From: Lacrimispora algidixylanolytica
GTDB taxonomy: Bacteria > Bacillota > Clostridia > Lachnospirales > Lachnospiraceae
Length of the DNA stretch: 64,000 bases
Assembly: GCF_003609635.1 (NCBI RefSeq)
Contig: NZ_MCIA01000001.1
Location: 408,906 to 472,905 of the forward strand
Reading direction: 5' to 3'
The notes beneath the pieces are model-generated. The model was not told where the DNA came from. It saw nothing but the letters and a program-made list of their open reading frames with translations, and searched no databases. The translations under genes and the position numbers were made by a program. Positions 34,296 to 43,017 of the stretch are shown piece by piece. Position 1 is the first letter of the stretch; every line of letters begins with the position of its first letter.

Positions 34296-36119
34296 TTATA
34301 TCACTTCCGTAGGATTTTCGAAAAGTTCTTCAAATTCCTTCTGGCCAATTTTTTCTTTTTCCATAAGCAGTTTACAGCAGCTATGAAGCACATCTTCATG
34401 TTTCACGATGATTTCCTTTGCTTTCTCATAGCATTCATCAATAATCCGCTTTACTTCATTGTCAATGGTGTTGGCAATCTCACCTCCAAAGTTCTTCGTA
34501 TGGGCCAGATCCCTTCCAATGAAGACTTCATCACCGTCGTCGCCATAATTAATCATGCCCACTTTATCAGACATGCCGTACTGGGTCACCATGGCACGGG
34601 CCATTGCGGTAGCCTGCTTGATATCCTGAGAAGCTCCGGTTGTAATGTCGCCGAAGATAAGTTCTTCCGCGATTCTACCACCCAAATCTACCATAATATT
34701 TTGCAGCATCGTACCCTTGGTATTAAACATATGATCTTTTTCCGGCAGAGGCATGGTGTATCCGGCAGCACTCATTCCCGTCGGAATAATGGAAATGGTA
34801 TGAACCGGTCCCTGATCCGGAAGCAGATGGAATAAAATCGCATGGCCTGCTTCGTGGTAGGCTGTGATCTTCTTTTCCTTCTCGCTAATGACCTTACTCT
34901 TTTTCTCGGCACCAATGCCAACCTTTACAAATGCCTTATCAATATCTGCCTGACTGATAAACTTCTTACTGTGTCTGGCTGTATAAATGGCGGCTTCATT
35001 CATCAGATTCTCAAGATCTGCTCCTGTAAATCCGGATGTGGTCTGAGCAACTCTTTTCAGATCTACGTCTTCGCCCAATGGTTTTTCCTTGGAATGAACT
35101 TTTAAAATATCTTCTCTTCCCTTTACATCTGGCTTTCCTACTCCAACCTTCCGGTCAAAACGGCCGGGACGAAGGATGGCAGGATCTAGAATATCCACAC
35201 GGTTGGTGGCTGCCATTACGATGATGCCTTCATTGATTCCAAACCCATCCATCTCTACGAGAAGCTGGTTTAAAGTTTGTTCTCTTTCATCATGGCCGCC
35301 GCCCATACCCGTACCTCTTCGGCGGGCAACAGCATCAATTTCATCGATGAAAATGATACAAGGGGCATGCTTTTTACCTTCTTCAAATAAATCCCTAACA
35401 CGGGATGCACCAACACCTACAAACATTTCCACAAAGTCGGAACCTGAAATAGAGAAAAATGGCACGCCGGCCTCGCCTGCTACTGCCTTGCCAAGAAGGG
35501 TCTTACCGGTTCCTGGAGGTCCTACTAAAAGAATTCCCTTGGGAATTCTGGCGCCTACACTGGTATACTTCTGGGGATTTTTGAGGAAATCCACCACTTC
35601 CTCCAGCTCTTCTTTTTCTTCTTCAAGTCCTGCCACTTTGCTGAAATTCACCTTGTTGGCTTCCTTTGCAAGCAGCGCCCTGCTTTTTCCAAAATTCATC
35701 ATCTTGTTATTGGCGCTTCCTGCTCCTGCTCTGGCATTCATGACCATGAACAAAAACACCATTGCTACTGCTGTAAGTATAAGCGGCAGTGTAATGGTCA
35801 AAAACAGGTTTTCCTTCTGAACTGCATCCACTGTATAGGTAATTCCATTGCGGTCCAAGCGGTCCTGGATTCCAAGTACATTGGATACATTGGCCTGCTT
35901 TGACGTGCCATCGGACATCGTCATATCAATTTTTCCCGTTGGTGGCGGGTCGCTCTGCCGGATGGTAGCCGAAGCTATGGTTCCATTATCAATCACCTGC
36001 ATAAGCTCCTGGTTGGTGATAATCTCACTTTTCTGGGGTAGCCTGCTGGCAAATATAAGCATGATAACCAGAAGGAGCAGAAATCCCAAGCCTTTAAATG
36101 GTTGCTGTTGTTTCAACAT
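34296..36119 (-). CDS. ftsH: ATP-dependent zinc metalloprotease FtsH
   Basis: The 607-residue protein has two membrane segments (about 10-26 and 106-127) around a small outside domain. The AAA domain has Walker A GPPGTGKT (200-207), Walker [10 protein letters not shown] and the second region of homology near [18 protein letters not shown]. The zinc site HEAGH is at 422-426. It degrades membrane and regulatory proteins. AAGGAGG precedes ATG. Last gene of the tilS-hpt-ftsH run, an order shared with Bacillus. Confidence 0.97.
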   Translation of the reverse strand: MLKQQQPFKGLGFLLLLVIMLIFASRLPQKSEIITNQELMQVIDNGTIASATIRQSDPPPTGKIDMTMSDGTSKQANVSNVLGIQDRLDRNGITYTVDAVQKENLFLTITLPLILTAVAMVFLFMVMNARAGAGSANNKMMNFGKSRALLAKEANKVNFSKVAGLEEEKEELEEVVDFLKNPQKYTSVGARIPKGILLVGPPGTGKTLLGKAVAGEAGVPFFSISGSDFVEMFVGVGASRVRDLFEEGKKHAPCIIFIDEIDAVARRRGTGMGGGHDEREQTLNQLLVEMDGFGINEGIIVMAATNRVDILDPAILRPGRFDRKVGVGKPDVKGREDILKVHSKEKPLGEDVDLKRVAQTTSGFTGADLENLMNEAAIYTARHSKKFISQADIDKAFVKVGIGAEKKSKVISEKEKKITAYHEAGHAILFHLLPDQGPVHTISIIPTGMSAAGYTMPLPEKDHMFNTKGTMLQNIMVDLGGRIAEELIFGDITTGASQDIKQATAMARAMVTQYGMSDKVGMINYGDDGDEVFIGRDLAHTKNFGGEIANTIDNEVKRIIDECYEKAKEIIVKHEDVLHSCCKLLMEKEKIGQKEFEELFENPTEVI

Positions 36120-36128
36120 GCTGCCTCC

Positions 36129-36656
36129 TTATTGCTGTTCTATAACTCCAATATATGGCAAATTCCTGTATATCTGATCGTAATCAAGACCATATCCAAT
36201 GATAAACTGATCTGGTACGGTAAAGCAAGTATACTTTACCTGAACCTGCTTCTTCACCCGACGTTCCGGTTTATCAAGCAGGGTACAAAGCTCAATGCTG
36301 TTTGGATTTCTCTGTTTTAACACTTCGATTAAATAGGATAGAGTATTTCCGGAATCGATAATATCCTCGACGATCAAAACATCCTTTCCTTCGATGGGAT
36401 CATCAAGGTCCTTTACTATCTTTACGATACCGCTAGAAACGGTACCTGAGCCGTAACTTGATACGGACATGAAATCCATAGTAAGTGGCAGTGTGATTCT
36501 TTTAGAAAGTTCGCAGGTGAAGAAGACTCCTCCTTTTAAAATACAAATCAAATGAAGTTTCTTTCCTTCATAATCCTTACTGACCTGTGCTGCAATCTCA
36601 TTAATCCTTGCTGCTACCTCTTCCTCTGATAACATTACACGTATCTTATCATCCAT
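36129..36656 (-). CDS. hpt: Hypoxanthine phosphoribosyltransferase
   Basis: The 175-residue enzyme shows the PRPP loop VLIVEDIIDSGNTLSYL and the LKGGVFFTCEL and MDFMSVSSYG motifs of hypoxanthine-guanine phosphoribosyltransferase. It salvages hypoxanthine and guanine to nucleotides. It overlaps the end of tilS by eight bases, and nine bases separate it from ftsH. The tilS-hpt-ftsH linkage is conserved across Firmicutes. Confidence 0.96.
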   Translation of the reverse strand: MDDKIRVMLSEEEVAARINEIAAQVSKDYEGKKLHLICILKGGVFFTCELSKRITLPLTMDFMSVSSYGSGTVSSGIVKIVKDLDDPIEGKDVLIVEDIIDSGNTLSYLIEVLKQRNPNSIELCTLLDKPERRVKKQVQVKYTCFTVPDQFIIGYGLDYDQIYRNLPYIGVIEQQ

Positions 36657-38025
36657 TGTTTTTTCCTCCGTCTAATTGCATTTCTATTACTGTATGGGTA
36701 TCTTCTGTTATCTTATAGTATTCACTGATCCGGTATCCGATGACCCATAGGACATGGGAACCATCCACAATTAATGGGATTTTTCCACGATCCTCTTTGG
36801 GAATCTTTTCATCAATCATAAAAGCCTTGACGGTCTTTCTGCCGCCTCCGGTCAGTGTCAGGTAATCTCCGATTTGCCGATACCTCACAGAGAGTGCACA
36901 TTTGATTTTATCATAATCGAACCATTTCGTATACCCGTTTTGGGGAATTTCCTGACCTTTTTTATAGGGAAAGACGTTAAAATCAACTTTGGGAAGTATG
37001 TTATCTAAAGGATTATCCACAGCTTCCTTCTTATGTTGACTCTTTATCCACAAGCAGTCGGAACTTCTAAGAGCCGTTACCATACCTGGGAGGTCAACTT
37101 GCTTGCCTGCAGGTGAGTCTAATAAGGCTTTTGCACTTTCCACATGAATCATTGAAATATCCTTCATGGAACCTAAAACCATACGAATCATGGCCCTTAT
37201 GACATAGGTCACTAAAATATCCTCTTGGGATATAAGCCCTTTTATCTTAATTCCACTGGAAACAAGGGCGTCATTTTCATCCCGTTTAAAGCATCCCCAC
37301 TCCTTTAGGAGGACTTGTGCCTGTTTTTCCAGATATTCGTCGGCTTTGGCAGCCATCTCCCCGGCATGAATAATATTATCCGCAGCGCGGGCATTGATCT
37401 GCTCTTTGATGGCGGGAAGAAGAATTCCTCGTATCCGGTTTCTGGCATAGTCGGTGTGGGAATTTGTAGAGTCCTCACAATAAGATATCCCTTTTTCCTC
37501 CAGATATGCAAGAATTTCCCTCTTGCCAACAGACAGCAAAGGCCGGACAATCCGGTCTCTTTCTGGCCTTATTCCTCCAAGCCCTTTTAAACCGGTCCCC
37601 CGAAACAAATGATATAAAATGGTCTCCGCCTGATCATCTTTATGATGAGCAACTGCGATTTTGTTGCCACCAAAAAGAATGCGTTCCTGTTCCAATATCT
37701 CATAACGCAGATGCCTTCCGGCTTCCTCTACCGACAGCCTGTGCTCCTTGGCATAGCCTGTAACGTCTACATGGGCGCAGGAAAAAGGCAGGGAAAGGGA
37801 CGCCGTAAGCTCCTTTGCATATTCACTATCCCTGTCTGCTTCCAGGCCCCTAAGCCCGTGATGGACGTGGACCGCTTTTAACGAAATTTCCAGTACATCT
37901 TTTAATTCATTTAAAATTACAAGAAGACAGACCGAATCGGCTCCTCCGGAAAACGCCACGATGACGCGGTCCCCCGGAAGCAAAAGCCGGTTCCGTCTGA
38001 TAAATTCCAATATCGTTTTGTACAT
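36649..38025 (-). CDS. tilS: tRNA(Ile)-lysidine synthetase
   Basis: ATG at 38025 follows AAGGAAGGTGG; a 30-residue upstream extension would overlap spoIIE and is rejected. The 458-residue protein has the PP-loop SGGADS at about 26-31. AHHKDDQAETILYHLFRGTG marks the N-type ATP pyrophosphatase core, and TilS substrate-binding domains follow. It makes lysidine at the wobble base of tRNA-Ile(CAU), using ATP and lysine. Overlaps hpt by eight bases. Confidence 0.96.
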   Translation of the reverse strand: MYKTILEFIRRNRLLLPGDRVIVAFSGGADSVCLLVILNELKDVLEISLKAVHVHHGLRGLEADRDSEYAKELTASLSLPFSCAHVDVTGYAKEHRLSVEEAGRHLRYEILEQERILFGGNKIAVAHHKDDQAETILYHLFRGTGLKGLGGIRPERDRIVRPLLSVGKREILAYLEEKGISYCEDSTNSHTDYARNRIRGILLPAIKEQINARAADNIIHAGEMAAKADEYLEKQAQVLLKEWGCFKRDENDALVSSGIKIKGLISQEDILVTYVIRAMIRMVLGSMKDISMIHVESAKALLDSPAGKQVDLPGMVTALRSSDCLWIKSQHKKEAVDNPLDNILPKVDFNVFPYKKGQEIPQNGYTKWFDYDKIKCALSVRYRQIGDYLTLTGGGRKTVKAFMIDEKIPKEDRGKIPLIVDGSHVLWVIGYRISEYYKITEDTHTVIEMQLDGGKNNG

Positions 38026-38099
38026 TAAGCCACCTTCCTTAGTTGATTCTCTCCCCTCTTTATTATAAATATACCCGTAAAACATGTCTGTTGCAATTA

Positions 38100-39515
38100 T
38101 TATTTTCTTTTCCAAATGCCAGCAGTTAAAACCGTCATATCGTCGGCTGCTGTTTCCGTAAAGGATCTGGCAAACAACAAAATCCGGTCTGCCATATCCT
38201 GAGGATTTTTCACTGGCATGCGGGCAATAAACTCTTTTAGCATAAGCTCTTTGTCATCATCAGGAAGGGCATCTAATATCCCGTCGCTTACCATGATGAT
38301 CCGGTTGTCATCCCATAGCTTTTTAGACAGGAGCACCGGCTCCACCGGGTTTAAGATACCCATTGGCACCTCCCCTGCTTCTAAAAGCTCCACCCCTTTT
38401 TCACTAAGTATGTAGGTTGCTGCTGCTCCCAGCTTCATGGCTTCTAAAATACCAGATTTTAAATCGATGCAGCACATATCAAGAGTCGCAGGGTGTTGGG
38501 ATATCCCAGTTAATAAAAGAACGGTATTCACCATTTTCAAGGCCGCCCTTGTGGAAAATCCAGCTTCTAAAAGCCTTTGGGTTAACTCAATGACCTGGCG
38601 ACTTTCTTCCTCTGCCCCCTTACCGCTTCCCATACCGTCTGAAAGGCTCATAATGACTTGTCCAGGCTGTACCTGTCCAAAGGTATAATTATCTCCAGAT
38701 ACCTCTTCTCCGCTCTTTACGGCTTTGGCTGCTCCGTAGATGACCCTGTATTCTCCCTTTTCTACAAAACGGAGGGTATCGGATTGCTTTGTCACCAGAT
38801 TCCTTCCGTCTGGTGCCACCGTCCACTCCCCATCTTCCATGGCATCTTCTAAAATTTCCGCAGCATCTTTTACAGTCACACAACGACCGTTCATGGTCCT
38901 CATGGTTAAGTATGCTTCTCTTTGACGGTTTTCATATTCCAGAATGAGCATCTTTTCTATCACAATATGGTTTCGCTTAAATGCCTTCTTTACTTCATCC
39001 TCCCATTCTGGGGTGATGTCAACAGCATGCTCCACCTGATGGGAAAATTCCTCTAAGATTACAGCAAGTTCCTTAAACTGGACGATGACCGCATCACGGC
39101 TTTCCAGAAAACGGTTTTTCCACGCCAGATTCATGGTGGCTCTTCCAAGGCCCCGATTTAAATGAACCATATATTCATCTTTTCTTTTACAGGTTTCCAG
39201 AAAAAAACGGGGCATATCCCCGTAGTCCACGCTCCCCTTTTGTTCAAACGCACGAATCAGATATTGCATATAATACTGATTGTCCTGCTCTTTTCCCGGT
39301 TGTATAAAGCACTTGTTGCATCCTGCACATACCATCGCTGCCGCGGTCTCTAATGCAGCCACACCATCTTCCTTTGTAAGTCCCTGATCTGCTGACAGTT
39401 CATCTGTGCACGCCCTGGCAAGCTCACCCAATGAATTTGCCATGTCGTTTAATCTCTTTGCCGTATATACGTTCACATTCGCCATATCGTAATGTGCTGG
39501 TTTACGTCTGAACAC
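38100..39515 (-). CDS. spoIIE: Membrane-free SpoIIE-type PP2C phosphatase
   Basis: The start is GTG at 39515 with GGAGGG before it; stops lie close upstream in frame, so there is no longer N terminus. At 471 residues it lacks the roughly ten membrane segments of Bacillus SpoIIE. The part before the phosphatase (about 1-235) has two CxxC-type Cys (CAGCNKC) and helical regions. The PP2C domain (about 240-468) keeps SDGMGSGKGAEEESRQV, MVSDGILD and AADDMTV metal motifs. SpoIIE dephosphorylates SpoIIAA to activate sigma-F. The position between divIC and tilS matches Bacillus spoIIE. Septum targeting must differ if the role is kept. Confidence 0.88.
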   Translation of the reverse strand: MFRRKPAHYDMANVNVYTAKRLNDMANSLGELARACTDELSADQGLTKEDGVAALETAAAMVCAGCNKCFIQPGKEQDNQYYMQYLIRAFEQKGSVDYGDMPRFFLETCKRKDEYMVHLNRGLGRATMNLAWKNRFLESRDAVIVQFKELAVILEEFSHQVEHAVDITPEWEDEVKKAFKRNHIVIEKMLILEYENRQREAYLTMRTMNGRCVTVKDAAEILEDAMEDGEWTVAPDGRNLVTKQSDTLRFVEKGEYRVIYGAAKAVKSGEEVSGDNYTFGQVQPGQVIMSLSDGMGSGKGAEEESRQVIELTQRLLEAGFSTRAALKMVNTVLLLTGISQHPATLDMCCIDLKSGILEAMKLGAAATYILSEKGVELLEAGEVPMGILNPVEPVLLSKKLWDDNRIIMVSDGILDALPDDDKELMLKEFIARMPVKNPQDMADRILLFARSFTETAADDMTVLTAGIWKRK

Positions 39516-39551
39516 AAAAATCCCTCCTGCCTGTTACATGTTTTAGACCAC

Positions 39552-39587
39552 ATTATATACAGACGGAAGGAATATATTTTGTCAAAA
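39552..39587 (-). promoter_or_regulatory. Spo0A-type promoter of spoIIE (22-base spacer, 0A-like box)
   Basis: On the minus strand TTGACA (39585-39580) and TATAAT (39557-39552) are both consensus but 22 bases apart, too far for ordinary sigma-A use. Spo0A-activated Bacillus promoters spoIIG and spoIIE have this 21-22-base gap. A 0A-like box (TTTTGTCAAAA, 39577-39587, one mismatch to TGTCGAA) covers the -35. The start codon is about 37 bases downstream. Confidence 0.7.
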
Positions 39588-39635
39588 TAGCTGACTCATC
39601 ATTTAAAATCGTACGACAGCTTTCCACTTAAATAT

Positions 39636-39710
39636 CCACGTTTTTATGGACATTAAGTTGTACTTAAAGGGTGATTTTCCTTCATAAGCCACGTTTTTTA
39701 GGACTTTAAG
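39636..39710. repeat. Imperfect 22-base direct repeat upstream of spoIIE
   Basis: The 22-base block with core CCACGTTTTT is at 39636-39657 and again at 39689-39710, with four mismatches. It lies between the divIC stop and the spoIIE promoter. It could be an extra activator site or a remnant of duplication. Confidence 0.45.
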
Positions 39711-39726
39711 GGACGGTCAGAAAAAA

Positions 39727-40050
39727 TTACTGCCTTTGAGAGGGCTTAAGCAAAATTTCATCAGGCTTTACAAGGCCAAGCTTTTGCTTTGCCACCTCTT
39801 CTATGTATTGTTTTGTTTGGACATAAACCCGGTAATCTTCCAGCTTTTTGGCTCGCTCCTTCTCCTTGTCCACCTGCGCTTCCAGGTTTTCAAGACGGAT
39901 GGCATACTCTCGCTCTCTTCCCTTTAAAGATGTGCCTTTGATCGTAACTGTCACAGCTAGGCTAAATACAACAAAAGTAATACCAATGAGGGCCATACGA
40001 TTACCCCACTTGTCTTTTCTTTTTCTTCTTGTTTTTCCTATCACGCTCAT
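39727..40050 (-). CDS. divIC: Septum formation initiator, DivIC/FtsB family
   Basis: The 107-residue protein has a basic N terminus (KTRRKRKDKWGNR), a single membrane segment at about 18-40 and a coiled coil (residues 43-80). The family end is QYIEEVAKQKLGLVKPDEI. It works in the division complex with FtsL and DivIB. It follows yabQ by 17 bases, as in Bacillus. The ribosome site GGTGA is weak. Confidence 0.92.
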   Translation of the reverse strand: MSVIGKTRRKRKDKWGNRMALIGITFVVFSLAVTVTIKGTSLKGREREYAIRLENLEAQVDKEKERAKKLEDYRVYVQTKQYIEEVAKQKLGLVKPDEILLKPSQRQ

Positions 40051-40067
40051 ACATTCACCAGTCGCCC

Positions 40068-40424
40068 CTATTGTCGCCTTTTTCGGCGGAATAATATACG
40101 CATTTTCATTTTAAGATATTTCCAAAATTTTTTCAAGAACTTTAGAAAAAACCTGCTTATGGTCTTGTCATAAATAAACATCCCAAGAAAGATTCCGACA
40201 ATCACATAACCTCTTAGTCCACCATCTATCTGTTCATAAAGAAGAGAAAACGAGGTCAAAGAAGCATAAATCCAAAATACCATGTCCTCGATCCCAATAA
40301 ATACATAGGAGTGGGGGATAAAGATGCGGAAAACACGCAACAGGTCATATGTCATCATAAGCCCTGCTCCCGTTAGAAAGCTGTAGAGCAGAAGTTTTAC
40401 CTCATATACGATATGAATACTCAT
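40068..40424 (-). CDS. yabQ: Spore cortex biosynthesis protein YabQ
   Basis: The 118-residue membrane protein has three to four membrane segments and the family motif LLLYSFLTGAGLMMTYDLLR. IEDMVFWIYASL follows, and the end is strongly basic (RRKRRQ). In Bacillus YabQ sits in the forespore outer membrane and is needed for cortex formation. It is shorter than Bacillus YabQ. AAGGAG precedes ATG; 17 bases after yabP. Confidence 0.93.
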   Translation of the reverse strand: MSIHIVYEVKLLLYSFLTGAGLMMTYDLLRVFRIFIPHSYVFIGIEDMVFWIYASLTSFSLLYEQIDGGLRGYVIVGIFLGMFIYDKTISRFFLKFLKKFWKYLKMKMRILFRRKRRQ

Positions 40425-40441
40425 ATGGCTCCTTCTGATCC

Positions 40442-40726
40442 TTATTTAAACAGCCTGGAAAACAGGGATTCGCCGGACCGGCGAAGTGCCTCATTGGAGG
40501 AATAATTTAAACTTTCAATGTTACCGTTTAGATCCACTTCTCCCTTTTCCAAAGTCAAGCGACTGACATGAAGGTCTTTTCCCTTTAAGGTTAAAAGCCC
40601 CTGATCTGTGTCCAAAATCACCTGATTCTCATCAAAAGACACCACTTCTCGTATTCCTGTTAACGTACCGGAGGCACGGTTTTCTATTGTTAGCCTGTGA
40701 GGGCGAATATTCATCTTCTCATCCAT
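40442..40726 (-). CDS. yabP: Spore coat/cortex assembly protein YabP
   Basis: The 94-residue protein matches the YabP/YqfC family: HRLTIENRASGTLTGIREV, then repeated short beta strands including LLTLKGKDLHVSRLTLEKGEV. In Bacillus YabP is a sporulation protein needed for coat and cortex assembly. Its AGGAGG ribosome site forms the right arm of a perfect stem-loop (40735-40769). Confidence 0.93.
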   Translation of the reverse strand: MDEKMNIRPHRLTIENRASGTLTGIREVVSFDENQVILDTDQGLLTLKGKDLHVSRLTLEKGEVDLNGNIESLNYSSNEALRRSGESLFSRLFK

Positions 40727-40734
40727 AAGAAAAA

Positions 40735-40769
40735 CCTCCTAATATACCTGTCTTAAGTATATTAGGAGG
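40735..40769 (-). promoter_or_regulatory. Perfect 12-base stem-loop that buries the yabP ribosome site
   Basis: CCTCCTAATATA (40735-40746) and TATATTAGGAGG (40758-40769) form a perfect 12-base stem with an 11-base loop. On the mRNA the 3' arm is the AGGAGG of yabP and is followed at once by TTTTTCTT. It can therefore act both as terminator after rqcP and as a block on yabP translation. Confidence 0.75.
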
Positions 40770-40815
40770 GACTCTCCATTATTCCTGAAATTTATCATAC
40801 GTATAAGATTAAAAG

Positions 40816-41055
40816 CTAAAGATACCGGTAAAGTTCCTTCGCCTCATCCTTTTTCACCGTTTCCAATACATCAAGAACCTCTACTTTAACCGAACTGGTT
40901 CCAAAATGTATCTCGATCACGTCGCCTTGCTTGACGTTTAAGGAAGCTTTTGCTGGCTTGTCATTCACAAGCACGCGGCCTGCATCACAGGCATCGTTGG
41001 CAACGGTTCTTCTCTTAATTAGGCGTGAAACCTTAAGAAACTTGTCCAACCTCAT
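40816..41055 (-). CDS. rqcP: S4-domain ribosome quality control protein RqcP (YabO)
   Basis: The 79-residue protein is a single S4 RNA-binding domain: MRLDKFLKVSRLIKRRTVAN, then AGRVLVNDKPAKAS. RqcP joins RqcH on stalled 50S subunits to add alanine tails. It starts three bases after the hup stop without its own clear ribosome site, so it depends on hup translation. Neighbours mazG, yabP and yabQ match Bacillus. Confidence 0.93.
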   Translation of the reverse strand: MRLDKFLKVSRLIKRRTVANDACDAGRVLVNDKPAKASLNVKQGDVIEIHFGTSSVKVEVLDVLETVKKDEAKELYRYL

Positions 41056-41058
41056 AGT

Positions 41059-41334
41059 TTATGCGTTAACCATGTCCTTTAAAGCTTTACCAGCTTTGAA
41101 CTTTGGTGTCTTAGAAGCAGGAATGTTCATAACTTCTCCGCTCTTTGGGTTTCTTCCTTCTCTTGCAGCTCTTTCAGATACTTCAAATGTACCAAAACCT
41201 ACTAACTGGATTTTCTCGCCCTTTACTAACTCTTCAGATATAACATCTGTCAAAGCTTTCACTGCCTTCTCTGCATCCTTTTTGGACAGCTCTGCCTTTT
41301 CTGATACTGCTGTGATTAACTCTGCTTTGTTCAT
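41059..41334 (-). CDS. hup: HU-family histone-like DNA-binding protein
   Basis: ATG at 41334 follows AGGAGGAAGATATCA; the 91-residue product is the standard HU length. It has the MNKAELITAVSEKAELSKKD start, the dimer core LVGFGTFEVSERAAREGRNP and the arm end IPASKTPKFKAGKALKDMVN. It packs and bends DNA. It has a strong promoter inside the end of mazG. hup between mazG and rqcP is a Clostridia arrangement not found in Bacillus. Confidence 0.96.
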   Translation of the reverse strand: MNKAELITAVSEKAELSKKDAEKAVKALTDVISEELVKGEKIQLVGFGTFEVSERAAREGRNPKSGEVMNIPASKTPKFKAGKALKDMVNA

Positions 41335-41401
41335 TGATATCTTCCTCCTAAAAATGTAGCTTCGAGCTACGACTTTTCGCTTTAACACGATTACTATATC
41401 A

Positions 41402-41430
41402 TTTATAGCTGTTTCTCCTGTTTTTGTCAA
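41402..41430 (-). promoter_or_regulatory. Strong sigma-A promoter of hup-rqcP
   Basis: On the minus strand TTGACA (41430-41425) and TATAAA (41407-41402) are 17 bases apart. It overlaps the last codon of mazG and lies 68 bases before the hup start. Confidence 0.85.
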
Positions 41431-41819
41431 GGTTTTTCGCTCTTTTGACGGGCTTTCTCCTGCAATTTTATAGCTTTCCACAGGGCTTCTCCCTCTTCCG
41501 ACGAAATCACCTTTTTATCTCCAAAAACATGAGGATGCCTGCGTATCATTTTTTCACAGATTCCATTTACAACATCGTCTATGGTGAAAGATTGATTTTC
41601 TTTTGCGATCTGGCTGTGAATCATAACTTGAAAGAGAATATCTCCAAGTTCCTCACACAGATTTTCCTGATCGTTATGATCAATGGCTTCTATCACCTCG
41701 CCGGCTTCCTCTAGCAGATATTGTTTTAGACTCTCGTGTGTCTGCTCCTTATCCCAGGGGCATCCATCTTTGGAACGCAGTTTATTTGTAATATTTACTA
41801 AATCGTCAAAAGTATGCAT
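41427..41819 (-). CDS. mazG: MazG-family nucleotide pyrophosphohydrolase
   Basis: ATG at 41819 follows GGAGG by ten bases and gives 130 residues. Motifs: LRSKDGCPWDKEQTHESLKQ, LLEEAGEVIEAI with the metal-binding EExxE, and LGDILFQVMIHSQIA. It hydrolyses non-canonical nucleoside triphosphates. In Bacillus (YabN) the MazG domain is fused to a methyltransferase-like domain; here it stands alone. Confidence 0.94.
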   Translation of the reverse strand: MHTFDDLVNITNKLRSKDGCPWDKEQTHESLKQYLLEEAGEVIEAIDHNDQENLCEELGDILFQVMIHSQIAKENQSFTIDDVVNGICEKMIRRHPHVFGDKKVISSEEGEALWKAIKLQEKARQKSEKP

Positions 41820-41968
41820 ATACGAAACCTCCTTTTTTAAGATTATAGCATATACCTTTGGATGTTCCTTCCAATTCTGACGATTTTCTGACATTTGTCC
41901 TAATCCACTGTTAAAATGGAACGGATTCCGATATAATAAGGAATAATTTATTGATACCGGAGGTAGCT

Positions 41969-42949
41969 ATGAAAGAATTTAATATATGGAAAAAGTTAGC
42001 GGCTTGTATGCTGTTTCTAAACATTGTATTTACTGCGTTTCACATTCAGACCATCTCTCCTACATCAGGAGACGGAAATTTAAAAGCAAATTCCATGGGA
42101 TTTGGCCCATCCATTGCAACCGGGCCTGGATCACGGCTCTTTAATGGTGGCAGCTTATCTCTTTTAGCCAACTACGACAAACGACAGATGCTCTCTATGG
42201 TCTTACAAGATAAGAATGGAAATCTGATTGTCATTGACGGAGGCTGGGATATTGATGCGGATCATCTGACAGACGTCATTGAAAAGAAAGGCGGACGAGT
42301 TTCTGCCTGGTTCATTACCCACCCTCACTCAGATCACGTAGGAGCACTGGTGCAGATTCTTAACAATCCAGGAAGAAAGATTACCATTGACAATGTCTAT
42401 TACTCTTTGGCAGATCAGTCCTGGTATGACAAGGTAGAATCATCAAGATCCAATCTGGTCAATGATTTAAGATCTGCTCTTGCTACACTTCCTGCGGAGA
42501 AGCTCCATGTAGTCCGCAAAGGAGAGGAAATAAAAGTAGGACAAATTCGTGCAAAGGTATTAAATGATCCTTACCTTTTAGATGCTACCTCTGTCAATAA
42601 TAGTTCCGTTGCTTATAAATTTTTCTTAAATAACGTAAGCATCTTGGTTCTGGGAGACATGGGACCAGATGCTGGAAAGATTCTCCTGGAGCAGACCACA
42701 AAGGAGGATTTAAAGAGTGATATCGTACAGATGTCCCATCACGGTCAGTACGGCGTTAACAGAGACGTCTACGCAGCCATCAATCCTAAGATTGCCCTTT
42801 GGCCCTGCCCTCTCTGGTTGTGGAATAACGATGGCGGCTCTGGCATCGGAAGTGGTGATTGGAAAACTCTTGAAACAAGGCAGTGGATGGATGAGCTTGG
42901 CGTAAAGCTTAACTACTGCATTAAAGATGGAGATCAAACGATCTATTAA
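41969..42949 (+). CDS. Secreted or anchored metallo-beta-lactamase-fold hydrolase (ComEC-like C-terminal type)
   Basis: GGAGG five bases before ATG at 41969 decides the start (326 residues). A hydrophobic segment at about 10-27 is a signal peptide or membrane anchor. The fold carries LIVIDGGWDIDAD, metal motif THPHSDHVGAL, VLGDMGPDAG and MSHHGQYGVN, the pattern of MBL proteins related to the ComEC DNA-uptake nuclease domain. Here it is a separate protein, without the ComEC channel. It is inserted on the plus strand in the otherwise minus-strand sporulation/division block and ends in a strong hairpin. Substrate unknown. Confidence 0.87.
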   Translation: MKEFNIWKKLAACMLFLNIVFTAFHIQTISPTSGDGNLKANSMGFGPSIATGPGSRLFNGGSLSLLANYDKRQMLSMVLQDKNGNLIVIDGGWDIDADHLTDVIEKKGGRVSAWFITHPHSDHVGALVQILNNPGRKITIDNVYYSLADQSWYDKVESSRSNLVNDLRSALATLPAEKLHVVRKGEEIKVGQIRAKVLNDPYLLDATSVNNSSVAYKFFLNNVSILVLGDMGPDAGKILLEQTTKEDLKSDIVQMSHHGQYGVNRDVYAAINPKIALWPCPLWLWNNDGGSGIGSGDWKTLETRQWMDELGVKLNYCIKDGDQTIY

Positions 42950-42959
42950 ATAAATTACA

Positions 42960-43016
42960 AAAGACAGCCGCCGGTTGGTACAGATCTACATTCTGTCCGA
43001 TCGGCGGCTGTCTTTT
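42960..43016. terminator. Bidirectional intrinsic terminator
   Basis: AAAGACAGCCGCCG pairs with CGGCGGCTGTCTTT around a loop of about 28 bases that can fold further (GGTACAGA/TCTGTCC). T-rich on both sides. It serves the MBL gene and the small convergent gene. Confidence 0.9.
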
Positions 43017-43017
43017 A

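Noticed and set aside
34383-34835. 150-codon plus-strand frame antisense to ftsH
   Set aside because: It is a shadow of the strongly conserved ftsH frame; composition rich in His/Ile/Ser and no ribosome site.
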